Shown piece by piece: positions 1-8,957 of a DNA stretch of 64,000 nucleotides. The stretch lies in contig NZ_CP041405.1 of the NCBI RefSeq assembly GCF_007066085.1, forward strand, positions 5,859,501 to 5,923,500, written 5' to 3'. Below the pieces are notes generated by a model that worked only from the letters and a program-made list of their open reading frames with translations, made no database searches and had not been told where the DNA came from. A program made the translations under genes and the position numbers. This stretch comes from Paenibacillus thiaminolyticus. Its GTDB lineage: Bacteria > Bacillota > Bacilli > Paenibacillales > Paenibacillaceae. Every line of letters begins with the position of its first letter. Position 1 is the stretch's first letter.

Positions 1-1
1 G

Positions 2-2422
2 ATCGCTTCGCGTATCCGACGCATGACGGGAGACGAAGGGGAGCCCCCTTATCTCGTGTACGACAAGGATCAGAAGCGGATGCGCCCGGTCACGTACCGG
101 GATATGGTTATTCTGCTGCGGGCGACCCAAGCCTGGGCGCCGCTGATGATGGAGGAGCTGAGACGGGAAGGGATTCCGGCTTATGCCGAGTTCAGCACCG
201 GTTATTTTACGGCTACGGAAGTGGAGATCGTCTTGTCTCTGCTGCGCGTCATCGACAATCCGCAGCAGGATATTCCGCTCGCCGCGGTCCTGCGTTCGCC
301 TATCGTCGGCTTGCAGGAGGAAGAGCTGGCCCGGATTCGGCTGTACGGGAAGGGCAAGCCGTTCTATTACGCGGTTATGGAAGCGGCGCGGACGGAAGAG
401 CACGACTGCTCTCCGGAGGCGATGCAGCTGGAGCTTCCTCTGTCAGCGGATGAGGGCGCGGCCTCTGCCTCGGCCTCTCAGCAAGGCTGGGAAGGCTGGC
501 AAGCGAAGCTGAGGCGCTTCCTCGACCGGCTGGAGCAGTGGCGGAATGCCGCACGGCAAGGGCGGCTGTCCGAATTGATCTGGCAAGTGTACCGGGAGAC
601 CGGGTACTACGAGTGGGTCGGAGGGCTGGCTGGCGGCCTGCAGCGCCAGGCGAACCTGCGCGCCCTGTATGATCGCGCCCGGCAATATGAATCGTCTTCA
701 ATCCGGGGACTGTTCCGTTTCCTGCGGTTCATCGACCGGATGCGGGATAGCGGCGGGGACCTTGGGACGGCCCGCGCGCTCGGGGAGCGGGAGGACGTCG
801 TCCGCATTATGACGATTCACAAGAGCAAAGGGCTCGAATTCCCGGTCGTCATCGTCGCGGGGCTGTCGAAGCGGTTCAATCAGCAGGATCTGAACGCGTC
901 CTTCCTGATGCACAAGCATCTCGGCTTCGGCCCGAAATACGTCGATGAGGAGAAGCGGGTCGCTTACCCGACGCTGCCGAATCTGGCCATTCGCCGTCAG
1001 ATGAGGCTGGAGCTGCTGGCCGAGGAGCAGCGCGTGCTCTACGTGGCGCTCACGCGGCCGAAGGAGAAGCTGATTCTGATCGGCACGGTGCAGGACGCGG
1101 AGAAGTCGATTCGCAAATGGGGAGAAGCGCTTGATGTCGAGCGGCTGTTGCTGCCGGATTATGTGGTGGCGGAAGCCCGATCGTATCTCGACTGGATCGG
1201 GCCGGCGATCATCCGGCACCCGGCCGCGGCCGAGTGGCGCCGGTATGCCGGCCTGCCGAACCGGAACGGGGAATCCCTGCTGGATGATCCGTCCCGGTGG
1301 CAGCTCGCGATGGTGCCGGCATCCGTCATTGCGGCGGACGAGCGTCTGGCGGAGATGCCGGTAGATGAAGAGCGGATGCGCCGATTGAAGGCGCTGCGCC
1401 GGCTGGAGACGGAGGAGGTGTTCCCCCGCTCCGTATGGGCGGAGCAGATCGGGGAGCGGCTGTCCTGGCGCGATCCGTACCGCATCGTGACGCTGCTGCC
1501 GTCGAAGACATCGGTGACGGAGATGAAGCGGCTGGCGGCTTCCGATGATTGGCCGCCGGAGGACTGGGTTGGCGCTCCGGCCGGACCGGAAGAAGAGGTT
1601 GAGACGGCGTCGGAGCCCGGTGGCCTGGAGGCCGCGGAGGCGGCAATAGGCGGCAATGAACCGGCCGCTGCGGCGGGAGCGGCTGCAGGCGGCGATCAGG
1701 CGGCGTCCGGACCTTATTCCGATCCGTCCCGCACCTTGTATCTGCGGCGTCCGAAGTTCATGGAACGGCGCGGCATCACGCCTGTCGAACGGGGGACGGC
1801 CTACCATTTGCTTATGCAGCATCTTCCGCTGAATCGCCCGCTGACGGCGGCCGAGGTGAAGCATACCCTTGACGATTTGGTGGCCAGGCTTATTATGACG
1901 CGGATGCAGGCGGATGCGCTGGATGCGGGGAGCGTCGCCGCTTTCTTCGACAGCGAGGTCGGCCGGCAGCTGGCCGAAGCATCGTGGGTGAAACGGGAGC
2001 TGCCGTTCAGCTATGGCCTGACGGCAACGGAAGCGTACACGATCGAGGGCCTTCGCCGGCGCGAATCGGTAACGGCCGCGGCCGAAGCGCTGGGAAGCGG
2101 GACTGCTTCTGCATCGGGGAATGAGCCGCGCTTCGTCGCGACCCCGGCCTTCGCCGCGATGGATTCATCCGGGCAGCTGGATCAAGAGACGGTGCTCGTG
2201 CAAGGGATTATTGATTGCCTGTTCGAATGGAACGGCGAGCTGGTTCTGCTCGATTATAAGACGGACAAAGTGTTGGCCCATCGGGGCGGTCTGCGCGGGC
2301 TGACGGAGCATTACCGCTTCCAACTGGAGCTGTATGCGCGGGCGATTGAAGAGATATGGAAGAGGCCGGTGAAGCGGAAGGTGCTGTACTTCTTTGACGC
2401 GAAGCAGGCTTGCGAGCTGTAA
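2..2422 (+). CDS. addA: ATP-dependent helicase/nuclease subunit A (AddA), 5' part missing
   Basis: This is the C-terminal part, about 806 residues, of the AddA subunit of the AddAB helicase-nuclease, which processes double-strand breaks for RecA loading. The frame is open from base 2, so the gene begins outside the window. UvrD/Rep helicase motifs are visible: MTIHKSKGLEFPVVI near base 810 and the arginine-containing VLYVALTRPKEK near base 1035. The RecB-type nuclease domain near the end carries GIIDCLFEW and LLDYKTDK (about 2202-2270), the Asp-Asp-Lys core of that family. An Ala/Gly/Glu-rich low-complexity stretch lies between the two (about 1600-1720). The sbcD and sbcC genes downstream match the Bacillus addBA-sbcDC arrangement. 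AddA identity is considered firm. Confidence 0.95.
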   Translation: MASRIRRMTGDEGEPPYLVYDKDQKRMRPVTYRDMVILLRATQAWAPLMMEELRREGIPAYAEFSTGYFTATEVEIVLSLLRVIDNPQQDIPLAAVLRSPIVGLQEEELARIRLYGKGKPFYYAVMEAARTEEHDCSPEAMQLELPLSADEGAASASASQQGWEGWQAKLRRFLDRLEQWRNAARQGRLSELIWQVYRETGYYEWVGGLAGGLQRQANLRALYDRARQYESSSIRGLFRFLRFIDRMRDSGGDLGTARALGEREDVVRIMTIHKSKGLEFPVVIVAGLSKRFNQQDLNASFLMHKHLGFGPKYVDEEKRVAYPTLPNLAIRRQMRLELLAEEQRVLYVALTRPKEKLILIGTVQDAEKSIRKWGEALDVERLLLPDYVVAEARSYLDWIGPAIIRHPAAAEWRRYAGLPNRNGESLLDDPSRWQLAMVPASVIAADERLAEMPVDEERMRRLKALRRLETEEVFPRSVWAEQIGERLSWRDPYRIVTLLPSKTSVTEMKRLAASDDWPPEDWVGAPAGPEEEVETASEPGGLEAAEAAIGGNEPAAAAGAAAGGDQAASGPYSDPSRTLYLRRPKFMERRGITPVERGTAYHLLMQHLPLNRPLTAAEVKHTLDDLVARLIMTRMQADALDAGSVAAFFDSEVGRQLAEASWVKRELPFSYGLTATEAYTIEGLRRRESVTAAAEALGSGTASASGNEPRFVATPAFAAMDSSGQLDQETVLVQGIIDCLFEWNGELVLLDYKTDKVLAHRGGLRGLTEHYRFQLELYARAIEEIWKRPVKRKVLYFFDAKQACEL

Positions 2423-2442
2423 GCGGAGCTGCGGGCGGCTGG

Positions 2443-2561
2443 GGCCTCCCGCGGCCTCCTGTGGCCTTCCTGCTCTGCGGCCTTCTTTGCGGCCTCTGCG
2501 TCCTCCCCGTGGCCTCCCGTGGCCTCCCGTGGCCTCCTGTGGCCTCCTGAGGGCCTCCTGC
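2443..2561. repeat. Short GC-rich direct repeats (GGCCTCCYGT decamers) between addA and sbcD
   Basis: The 318-bp gap between addA and sbcD contains repeats of a decamer close to GGCCTCCCGT. There are two copies at 2443-2462 and four consecutive ones at 2511-2550, with another at 2552-2561 after one extra base. The units differ at one or two positions. Ten is not a multiple of three, and the 86-residue open frame over it (2394-2654) is Arg/Ser/Pro-rich, so I do not treat it as coding. Nothing else is recognised in the gap. Confidence 0.7.
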
Positions 2562-2740
2562 GCGATGTCCCGCGCTCTGCGCTGCTCCGGCGAAAGTCCT
2601 AGCGGGGGTGCGGGGATAGCCTTCGTGTTCCGGGCGTCGTTCGACCCGGCGTAAGGCTGCGGGAGGCGGCAGAGCCCCTAAGGTTGGGCGGCGCTTCTAT
2701 AGTTGGTTTGATTTCGTATGGCGAGGATGGTGATAGATTC

Positions 2741-3937
2741 ATGCGTATTTTACATACCGCGGATTGGCATTTCGGGCGGACGCTGGAAGGGCGGAGCCGT
2801 CTGGAGGAGCAGGCGGCGTTCGTAGACGAACTGGTTACGATGACGGAGGAGGAGCGGGTCGATCTCGTTCTGATCGCGGGGGATGTCTATGATTCGGTCA
2901 ATCCTCCGGCTGCCGCGGAGCAGTTGTTCTATGAGGGGGTGGCCCGCTTGTCGGACGGGGGCCGCCGCCCAATTGTCATTATTTCCGGCAATCACGATCA
3001 TCCGGAACGGTTATCTGCCTCGGCGCCGCTAGTCGGGGAGCGGGGCGTTATCCTTATCGGGCAGCCGTCGCTGGATGCGGTCGTCGTGCCGTGCGCGCGG
3101 TCGGGGGAGGAAGCGGTCATCGCGGCTCTGCCGTACCCGTCGGAAGCGCGGCTGGGCGAGCTGTTGTCGGATGAGGCCGAGGAGCAGGCGGTGCGCCGGG
3201 CCTACAGCGCCCGCGTGTCGCAATTACTGGCGCGGCAGGCGCAGCGGTTCCGGCCCACGGCGGTCAATCTCGCCATGAGCCATCTGTATGTGCTGGGCGG
3301 GGCGGAGTCCGACTCGGAGCGCCCGATTCAGGTCGGGGGCGCATATACGGTCGATCCGTCCGCCTTCGCCTGCCAGGGCGCACCGGCTGTGCCCCAATAT
3401 ACGGCGCTGGGGCATTTGCACCGGCCCCAGTATGTCAAGGGACCGGGCGTCATCCGCTACAGCGGCTCCCCGCTCGCTTACAGCTTCTCGGAGGCCGGGC
3501 AGGCGAAGTCGGTGACGCTGCTCGATCTGGCGCCCGGTTCAGAAGCGATGCCCGAGGAGCGCTATCTGTCGTCCGGCCGTCCGCTTGCGGAATGGAATGC
3601 CCGCGGAGGCTATGAGGAAGTGATGCGCTGGATCGAGGAAGGGCGCGACAGCCGCGCCTGGCTGGATGTGAGCCTGACGCTGACCGAGGCGCTGACGATG
3701 GAGCAGATTCAGAAGCTGCGCCGCGCTCATGACGGCATCGTTCATATCCGGCCGGTATATGCGGAAGCGGAACGGGAGGCGGAGGACGAGGTGCGGCTGA
3801 GCGAGCTGCCGGTGCAGGAGATGTTCCGCCGCTTCTATGAGCGGCAGACCGGCGGCGCTCAGCCGGATGATGCGCTTGTCGCCTGCTTCCTCGAGCTGAT
3901 TGAATCTGAAGCCGAAGAGAAGGAGGAGAGCGCATGA
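2741..3937 (+). CDS. sbcD: Exonuclease SbcD (Mre11-type nuclease subunit)
   Basis: A 398-residue metallophosphoesterase that partners SbcC in the Mre11-Rad50-like complex cleaving DNA hairpins and blocked ends. Family motifs appear in order: DWHFG (Asp8, His10), GDVYD (Asp48), GNHDHPE (Asn84, His85, Asp86), then SHLYV and GHLHRPQ in the second half, together giving the two-metal site. The frame is open further upstream, but ATG 2741 is chosen because MRILHTADWHFG is the canonical SbcD N-terminus. The stop overlaps the sbcC start (ATGA), indicating translational coupling. Confidence 0.95.
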   Translation: MRILHTADWHFGRTLEGRSRLEEQAAFVDELVTMTEEERVDLVLIAGDVYDSVNPPAAAEQLFYEGVARLSDGGRRPIVIISGNHDHPERLSASAPLVGERGVILIGQPSLDAVVVPCARSGEEAVIAALPYPSEARLGELLSDEAEEQAVRRAYSARVSQLLARQAQRFRPTAVNLAMSHLYVLGGAESDSERPIQVGGAYTVDPSAFACQGAPAVPQYTALGHLHRPQYVKGPGVIRYSGSPLAYSFSEAGQAKSVTLLDLAPGSEAMPEERYLSSGRPLAEWNARGGYEEVMRWIEEGRDSRAWLDVSLTLTEALTMEQIQKLRRAHDGIVHIRPVYAEAEREAEDEVRLSELPVQEMFRRFYERQTGGAQPDDALVACFLELIESEAEEKEESA

Positions 3938-6900
3938 AGCCGATCGAATTGAGGCTGGCCGGACTGCAGAGTTATCGCGATGAGCAGCGGATCGATTTCG
4001 AGAAGCTGTGCGAGACCGGGCTGTTCGGTATTTTCGGTCCGACGGGAAGCGGCAAATCATCCATTCTCGACGCGGTGACGTTGGCGCTGTACGGCAAGGT
4101 CGAGCGTGCGGCCGGCGGAACGCAAGGAATTCTGAACCAGATGGAGAACACGCTGTCGGTCTCCCTCACCTTCGCTCTCCATGGCGCGGCCGGCAAGCGC
4201 ACGTTCCGGGTCGAGCGGCGCTTCAAGCGCACCGGTGACGTGACGGTGGGCAGCACCTTGACTCGCTTCATCGAACTCCGCCCGGAAGGTGATATCGTGC
4301 TGGCGGACAAGCTGGCGGATGTGAACCGCTGCGTGGAAGAGCAAATCGGGCTGAAGATGGACGATTTCACACGGGCGGTTGTGCTGCCCCAGGGTAAATT
4401 CGCCGAGTTCCTCTCCTTGAAGGGAAGCGAGCGCCGTCAGATGCTGCAGCGGCTGTTCTCCCTTGAGAAATACGGCGATGAGCTGGCCGCCCGGTTGGCT
4501 CGCCGCGTGAAGGAAACGGATGTCCGCTTGAAGACGTGCCTGGCCGAGCAGCAAGGGCTGGGCGACGCCTCCGTAGAAGCTGTCCGCGAGGCGGAGACTG
4601 CGCTTGCCGCTGCGGTCCGCCACGCTGAGGAGGCTAGAGCCGCCCGTCTGGAAGCGGAACGGGTTCACCGTGAGCTGGCCGAGCTGCGGGAACGCCTTCA
4701 GGAGCAGGAGCGGCTGCTCGCCAGACGGGGCGAATTGGAGCAGGAGGCGCCGAAGCGCGCGGCGGAGCGGACGGAGCTGCAGCGGGCACGGGAAGCGGAG
4801 GAACTGCTCCCTTATGTAACCGAGCTGGAAGAGCTGGAAGCGCGGCTCCAGAAGGCGTCGGCCGGTCATGAGGCGGCTCGGGCCGCCGCGGCAGCAGCTG
4901 CGGAGCGGGCGGCGCAGGCGATTCGGGCGGCTGATGATGCGCTCCGGCGCAAGGAAGCTGATGAGCCGGAGCTGATGAGCCGCCATGCTCGCCTGCAGGA
5001 AGCGGTCCGCCTGTATCAGGACAGCGTCCGGCTGCGGGAAGAGGCGGAGCAGTGGACCGCGAAGCGGACCGAGGCCGCCGGCCGGGCAGAGCGGGCGGGA
5101 GCGGAAGCGGCCCGGGCCCGCGAGATGCTGCGGAAGGCGGCCGATCGGCAGGCGGAACTGCGCGAAGCGATGCAGGCGCGCGAGAAGCCGCCCGAGGAAC
5201 GGGACCGGTTCCAGCAAGCGGTGAGCGAGCGGCAGCTCCTGACCGTGCAGCACGGCCGGTGCCGGGAGCTGGAGGACAGCTCCGGCAAGCTGGCCGCTCG
5301 GGCGGAGCAGGCCGGGCAGACGTGGCTCGAGCTGCTGCAGACGTTAACCGGCCATGTGCTGGCCGGACAGGCGGTGGCGCTGGAGGGCCTGCGGATCCAA
5401 TCGGCGTGGCAGCGGCTGCATGCTCAGGCAAGCGATGCGCTGGAGGAAGCGGAACGCGAGCTGGCGGCCGCGAGGGAGCGGCAGTGGCAGCAGGCGGCCG
5501 AGGAGATGGCTGCCAAGCTGGCTTCCCGGCTGGAGAATGGCCAGCCCTGCCCGGTCTGCGGCTCGACGTGCCATGCTCATCCGGCGCAGATGCCTGCCGC
5601 TTCTGAAGCGGTCCGCGAAGGTTGGGCGGAATGGGAGGAAGCGAGAGAGAAGCGGCGGGAGGCCGTGAGACTGGCCGAGCAGGGCACAGAGCGCTGCGCC
5701 GGCGCGGTGCGCCAATGGAGCGAGCGTCTGGCGGAGCTGAACAGCCGGCTCCGGCCGATGCTGCTCCTTTGGGAAGAGGGCGCGGCCTCCCTGCCGTCAG
5801 CGGCGGCGCAGATGGCGGCCGCCTTGGAGGAAGGCGTTCCGGTTCCGGGGGAACCGGACGGGCCTGGCAGCCCTGGCGGGGAAGAAGCGGATGCCTCCTT
5901 GGAGGCGGCGATAGTAAGCCTCCAGAAGCAGGCCGCTGCCTGGGAACGCGGCATGGAGCAGAGTCTGCACCGGATTACGGATAGCCAGTGGGAGCTGCAG
6001 CAGACCTGGTCGGCATATGAATCGGCCGAGGCGGCCCGGCGGGAAGGCGAGACAGAATGGAAGCGGGCCGGGTCCGAATATGCCCGTTCGGCGGAGCGGT
6101 GGGCAGCCCGGTATGAGCTGGCCGGCTGGAGCTTCGGGGAGATGGATGCGATCGTCGAACGTTGGCGTGAGGATGAAGCGTTCGTGAATGATTGCCGGGC
6201 CCGGCTGGACAAAGGGGCCGTCTATGTCGAGGAGATGCAGCAGCGGTTGCGTCAGCTCGAAGCGGACAGCCAGCAGGCGGAGCTGCAGCGTGTTCAGGCA
6301 GAGTCCGAGCTCAATGGCGTCAACCGGCTGCTGTCCGAGTACGGGCAGCGGCTGGAGCCGTGGGCAGGCGGCCCGCCGATTGAGCGGCAGGCCGCAGAGG
6401 CGGAGGCGCAGCTGCACGCGCTGCGGGAACATGCCGCCCGTACCGCCAAAGAAGCGGAAGCGGCGCGCCAGGCCCAAGGAGAGGCGGAACGGATCGCGGC
6501 GCTGGCGGAGCAGCAGCGGGCCGATCTGGGCGAGCGCGCGGACGCTGCGCGAGGGCGTCTGGCGGTGAAGCTGGCGGCTTCCTCGTTCGAGGCTGCCGGT
6601 GAAGTGATGGCGGCGCGCCGCAGCCCGGAACACTGCCTGGAGTTGGAAGGCGGGCTGGCGGCATATGACGAGGAACAGCGCGATCTTCAGGCGCGGTTGG
6701 CCCGGCTGGAGGAGCAGCTAGGCGGCCGTACGGTCTCCGCCGTCGAGTGGCAGGAAGCGAAGGAGCGGTGGGAGCTGGCGGTCGAACGCGATGAAGCGGC
6801 GCTCGGAAGCCGTGCCCGAGCCGAACGCGACGCCGAGCATATCCGGAGCAAGCATGAGCGCTGGATGGTGCTCGAGGGCGAGCGGGTACGCGCGGAGGAG

Positions 6901-7416
6901 CAGTTGGGAAGACTCCAGCAGCTGCAGAGCATATTCCGGGGCAACGCCTTCGTCGAGTTCATCGCGGAGGAGCAGTTGATGCAGGTAAGCCGGGCAGCGT
7001 CGGAACGGCTGAAAAACTTGACCAAGCAGCGGTATGCGCTCGAAGTCGATTCGGGCGGCGGCTTCGTCATCCGGGACGACGGCAATGGAGGCGTCCGGCG
7101 GCCGGTCTCAACGTTGTCCGGGGGCGAGACCTTCCTGACCTCCTTGGCGCTGGCGCTGGCTTTGTCGGCCCAGATTCAATTGAGAGGAATGTATCCGCTC
7201 GAATTTTTCTTCTTGGATGAAGGGTTCGGTACGCTCGACCCTGAGCTGCTCGACACCGTCGTCACCGCGCTAGAGAAGCTTCATCACGATCGGCTGGCGG
7301 TCGGGGTTATCAGCCATGTGCCTGAGCTTCGGGCCCGCTTGGCGCGCAAGCTGACCGTCCTGCCTGCGGAGCTGACCGGTTCGGGCTCGCGCATTCGGAT
7401 GGAAGAAGCGGATTGA
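3934..7416 (+). CDS. sbcC: Exonuclease SbcC (Rad50-like SMC ATPase)
   Basis: A 1160-residue SMC-type ATPase, partner of SbcD. The N-terminus has the P-loop GPTGSGKSS (residues 35-43). Two very long Ala/Glu/Arg-rich coiled coils flank a zinc-hook CPVC at residues 539-542. The C-terminal half has the ABC signature LSGGETFLTSLALAL (from about 1060) and Walker B FFFLDEGFGTLD (about 1090). The length is slightly above the usual 1000-1130, the extra residues being in the Ala-rich coil. It overlaps sbcD by 4 bp. Confidence 0.96.
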   Translation: MKPIELRLAGLQSYRDEQRIDFEKLCETGLFGIFGPTGSGKSSILDAVTLALYGKVERAAGGTQGILNQMENTLSVSLTFALHGAAGKRTFRVERRFKRTGDVTVGSTLTRFIELRPEGDIVLADKLADVNRCVEEQIGLKMDDFTRAVVLPQGKFAEFLSLKGSERRQMLQRLFSLEKYGDELAARLARRVKETDVRLKTCLAEQQGLGDASVEAVREAETALAAAVRHAEEARAARLEAERVHRELAELRERLQEQERLLARRGELEQEAPKRAAERTELQRAREAEELLPYVTELEELEARLQKASAGHEAARAAAAAAAERAAQAIRAADDALRRKEADEPELMSRHARLQEAVRLYQDSVRLREEAEQWTAKRTEAAGRAERAGAEAARAREMLRKAADRQAELREAMQAREKPPEERDRFQQAVSERQLLTVQHGRCRELEDSSGKLAARAEQAGQTWLELLQTLTGHVLAGQAVALEGLRIQSAWQRLHAQASDALEEAERELAAARERQWQQAAEEMAAKLASRLENGQPCPVCGSTCHAHPAQMPAASEAVREGWAEWEEAREKRREAVRLAEQGTERCAGAVRQWSERLAELNSRLRPMLLLWEEGAASLPSAAAQMAAALEEGVPVPGEPDGPGSPGGEEADASLEAAIVSLQKQAAAWERGMEQSLHRITDSQWELQQTWSAYESAEAARREGETEWKRAGSEYARSAERWAARYELAGWSFGEMDAIVERWREDEAFVNDCRARLDKGAVYVEEMQQRLRQLEADSQQAELQRVQAESELNGVNRLLSEYGQRLEPWAGGPPIERQAAEAEAQLHALREHAARTAKEAEAARQAQGEAERIAALAEQQRADLGERADAARGRLAVKLAASSFEAAGEVMAARRSPEHCLELEGGLAAYDEEQRDLQARLARLEEQLGGRTVSAVEWQEAKERWELAVERDEAALGSRARAERDAEHIRSKHERWMVLEGERVRAEEQLGRLQQLQSIFRGNAFVEFIAEEQLMQVSRAASERLKNLTKQRYALEVDSGGGFVIRDDGNGGVRRPVSTLSGGETFLTSLALALALSAQIQLRGMYPLEFFFLDEGFGTLDPELLDTVVTALEKLHHDRLAVGVISHVPELRARLARKLTVLPAELTGSGSRIRMEEAD

Positions 7417-7470
7417 AGCGTTGCAATCGAACGGGATGTGATGTTCGTCACAGTAACAGTTATGACCCGC

Positions 7471-7479
7471 TGTTATAAT
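7471..7479 (+). promoter_or_regulatory. Extended -10 promoter for a candidate small RNA
   Basis: TGTTATAAT is a perfect extended -10 element (TGnTATAAT). No good -35 is seen at the usual distance, which extended -10 promoters can tolerate. Transcription would start near 7486, just upstream of the structured segment described next. Confidence 0.55.
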
Positions 7480-7485
7480 ACAGAT

Positions 7486-7640
7486 AGCCGACATCTTATC
7501 CAATGGCACCTCGATGACCGTACTGCTTCTGCAAGCCGTGCGTGCTCTCTGCAGCCGCATTTCGCTTGCAGGTGCACTACGTTCATAGCGTCCATGACGC
7601 TGCCCGCTTGCTAGCGGGGGACGAGGTGCTCTTTTTTTTG
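7486..7640 (+). ncRNA. Candidate structured non-coding RNA ending in a U-tract
   Basis: This intergenic segment folds by eye into a closed multi-branch structure. An 8-bp closing stem pairs GCACCTCG (7506-7513) with CGAGGTGC (7622-7629). Inside are CTGCAAGC (7529-7536) with GCTTGCAG (7564-7571), itself enclosing TGCG/CGCA (7540-7543 with 7556-7559); GCGTC (7588-7592) with GACGC (7596-7600); and CCCGCT (7603-7608) with AGCGGG (7613-7618). A run of eight T follows from 7632. With the extended -10 promoter just upstream it looks like a complete short transcription unit. I do not recognise the family; it could also be a leader for the small gene starting at 7841. Confidence 0.5.
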
Positions 7641-7840
7641 TTTTGCAAAGCGTATGCTTCGAGTTAAGTAAGCTTCCCGGTGCTGACAACCGGTTGTACA
7701 TAAGCATATGCACCGGTATAAGGTTCACGCGCATTTCGGCAGCTGTTATTCAGAGGATTGTGGAGCATGCGGACGAGGAGCGAACTTTATCTTGCGGTTC
7801 CCGCGGGGCAATGGATGCATTACGGGGAACGGGAGCTTCG

Positions 7841-8021
7841 ATGGATCGCGCCTATGTGCTGTACGGCTATTACGGGGGAGGTTATCCCGGATATTACCCG
7901 GGCAATTATGGTGGCGGCTATTATCCCGGGTATTACCCTATACGGCTACGACCGGCCGTTCAATCGGTTGATTCTGCCACTGATTGCGCTGATGGCCTTG
8001 GCGCGGCTGCCGTATTATTGA
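7841..8021 (+). pseudogene. Small Tyr/Gly-rich protein gene with an apparent one-base frameshift
   Basis: From ATG 7841 (GGGAG six bases upstream) the frame encodes a tyrosine/glycine/proline-rich start of about 33 residues (VLYGYYGGGYPGYYPG and a second similar block). It then turns at about 7940 into unrelated Arg-rich sequence. If one base at 7940 is skipped, the product continues as YGYDRPFNRLILPLIALMA and ends at TGA 8019-8021, a natural hydrophobic tail. The joined product would be about 59 residues, resembling small sporulation or coat-associated proteins of this group. The shift may be a real mutation, a sequencing error or programmed. The function is unknown. Confidence 0.45.
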
Positions 8022-8028
8022 TTAGGTG

Positions 8029-8074
8029 AAGGCCTGTCTGCTTCGAGCGAACCACTGCTCCAGACAGGCCTTCT
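8029..8074. terminator. Bidirectional terminator hairpin
   Basis: AAGGCCTGTCTG pairs with CAGACAGGCCTT around a 20-nt loop and is followed by TCTTTA on the plus strand. It lies between the small gene ending at 8021 and the reverse-strand hydrolase ending at 8075, so it can serve both. Confidence 0.7.
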
Positions 8075-8842
8075 TTACGTCCCAGATGCATTTAGCGCTG
8101 CGATCCAATCGACGAGCGTGCCGGCCGTTTCCTGAATTTGCTCATCGTCCGATATGGTCGCGCCCTTGTCCTTCTTTTGGATGCCGTAATCTCCGAACTG
8201 GGCATGATTGCCTCCCTCGATGACACGCTCCACGAAGGAATCCGGCATATAGGATTTGCTGTTCGTATACTGTTCCAGATCGAGCACCCCATCCTGGGAG
8301 CCGTAGATGGACAGAACCGGGATGTTCAGATGGCTGATGTCGCTCTTAGGGTATGAGGCCAGAAACACGATGCCCTGAACGTTGAACGTATTGTTCTTCG
8401 TATACTCAGCCGCCATCGTACCGCCGAGCGAATGACCGCCGATAATATTGATCCCGCGGGGATTCAACAGCGGAAGTGCGCGCTTGGCGCCCTGGATATC
8501 GAGCACAGCCAGGTTGAGCGGCATCTCGATAATATACGTATTGACCCCTTGGGCGGCTAAGGAGCGTGCAAGCACCGCGTAGCTTTCCGGCTGGACCAAT
8601 CCTCCCGGATAGAAGATGAAGTTAGCCACCGGCTCGGCTGTCGTCTCGAACCGCAGCACGCCGTCTTCCTTCGTGACGGTGACATCTTCGCCGGGAGCCA
8701 TGGCCTGCTCCGCCTTCGTGCCCGCAGGGTAAGGGCGCAAATAGATGGCGAGAGCGGCGGCAAGCACAAGCAGGACGGCGGCGGCCCCGATAAGGATGCG
8801 AATCCCTCTGCGGCGCCTCGGCTGGTCATGGGGTGAAGACAT
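8075..8842 (-). CDS. Membrane-anchored alpha/beta hydrolase
   Basis: A 255-residue protein with a short Arg-rich start, one N-terminal membrane helix (residues about 15-33) and an exported alpha/beta-hydrolase domain. The nucleophile elbow GHSLGG is clear. The late Asp (YGSQDGVLD) and His (EGGNHAQFG) complete a likely Ser-Asp-His triad. It resembles the alpha/beta hydrolase 5 group (dienelactone-hydrolase-like, substrate unknown). The reverse-strand ATG is preceded by AAAGGAGG. It is divergent from the HIT gene and stands alone. Confidence 0.85.
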   Translation of the reverse strand: MSSPHDQPRRRRGIRILIGAAAVLLVLAAALAIYLRPYPAGTKAEQAMAPGEDVTVTKEDGVLRFETTAEPVANFIFYPGGLVQPESYAVLARSLAAQGVNTYIIEMPLNLAVLDIQGAKRALPLLNPRGINIIGGHSLGGTMAAEYTKNNTFNVQGIVFLASYPKSDISHLNIPVLSIYGSQDGVLDLEQYTNSKSYMPDSFVERVIEGGNHAQFGDYGIQKKDKGATISDDEQIQETAGTLVDWIAALNASGT

Positions 8843-8861
8843 CGGGATATCCTCCTTTCAG

Positions 8862-8890
8862 TTGGCCGAGACAATAGTTTTTGATATGAT
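8862..8890 (+). promoter_or_regulatory. Sigma-A-type promoter of the HIT gene
   Basis: TTGGCC (8862-8867) and TATGAT (8885-8890) are 17 bp apart. They lie in the 115-bp divergent region between the hydrolase and HIT genes. Confidence 0.5.
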
Positions 8891-8957
8891 AACAGTATCC
8901 GAGATTAACCGACTGATCCACTATCAGATGGTGAGAACATTGAAGGAGGCCGTTTAA

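Noticed and set aside
698..1864. 388-codon reverse open frame within addA
   Set aside because: It lies antisense to a clear AddA frame, is Arg/Gln/Leu-rich from GC-rich codons and has no ribosome binding site or known motif.
2394..2654. 86-codon open frame between addA and sbcD
   Set aside because: Starts inside addA in another frame and is made of the decamer repeats; no ribosome binding site.
7758..8021. Alternative 87-codon frame with TTG start covering the small gene
   Set aside because: Its first half lacks the Tyr/Gly pattern and has no ribosome binding site; only its C-terminal part appears to belong to the split gene.
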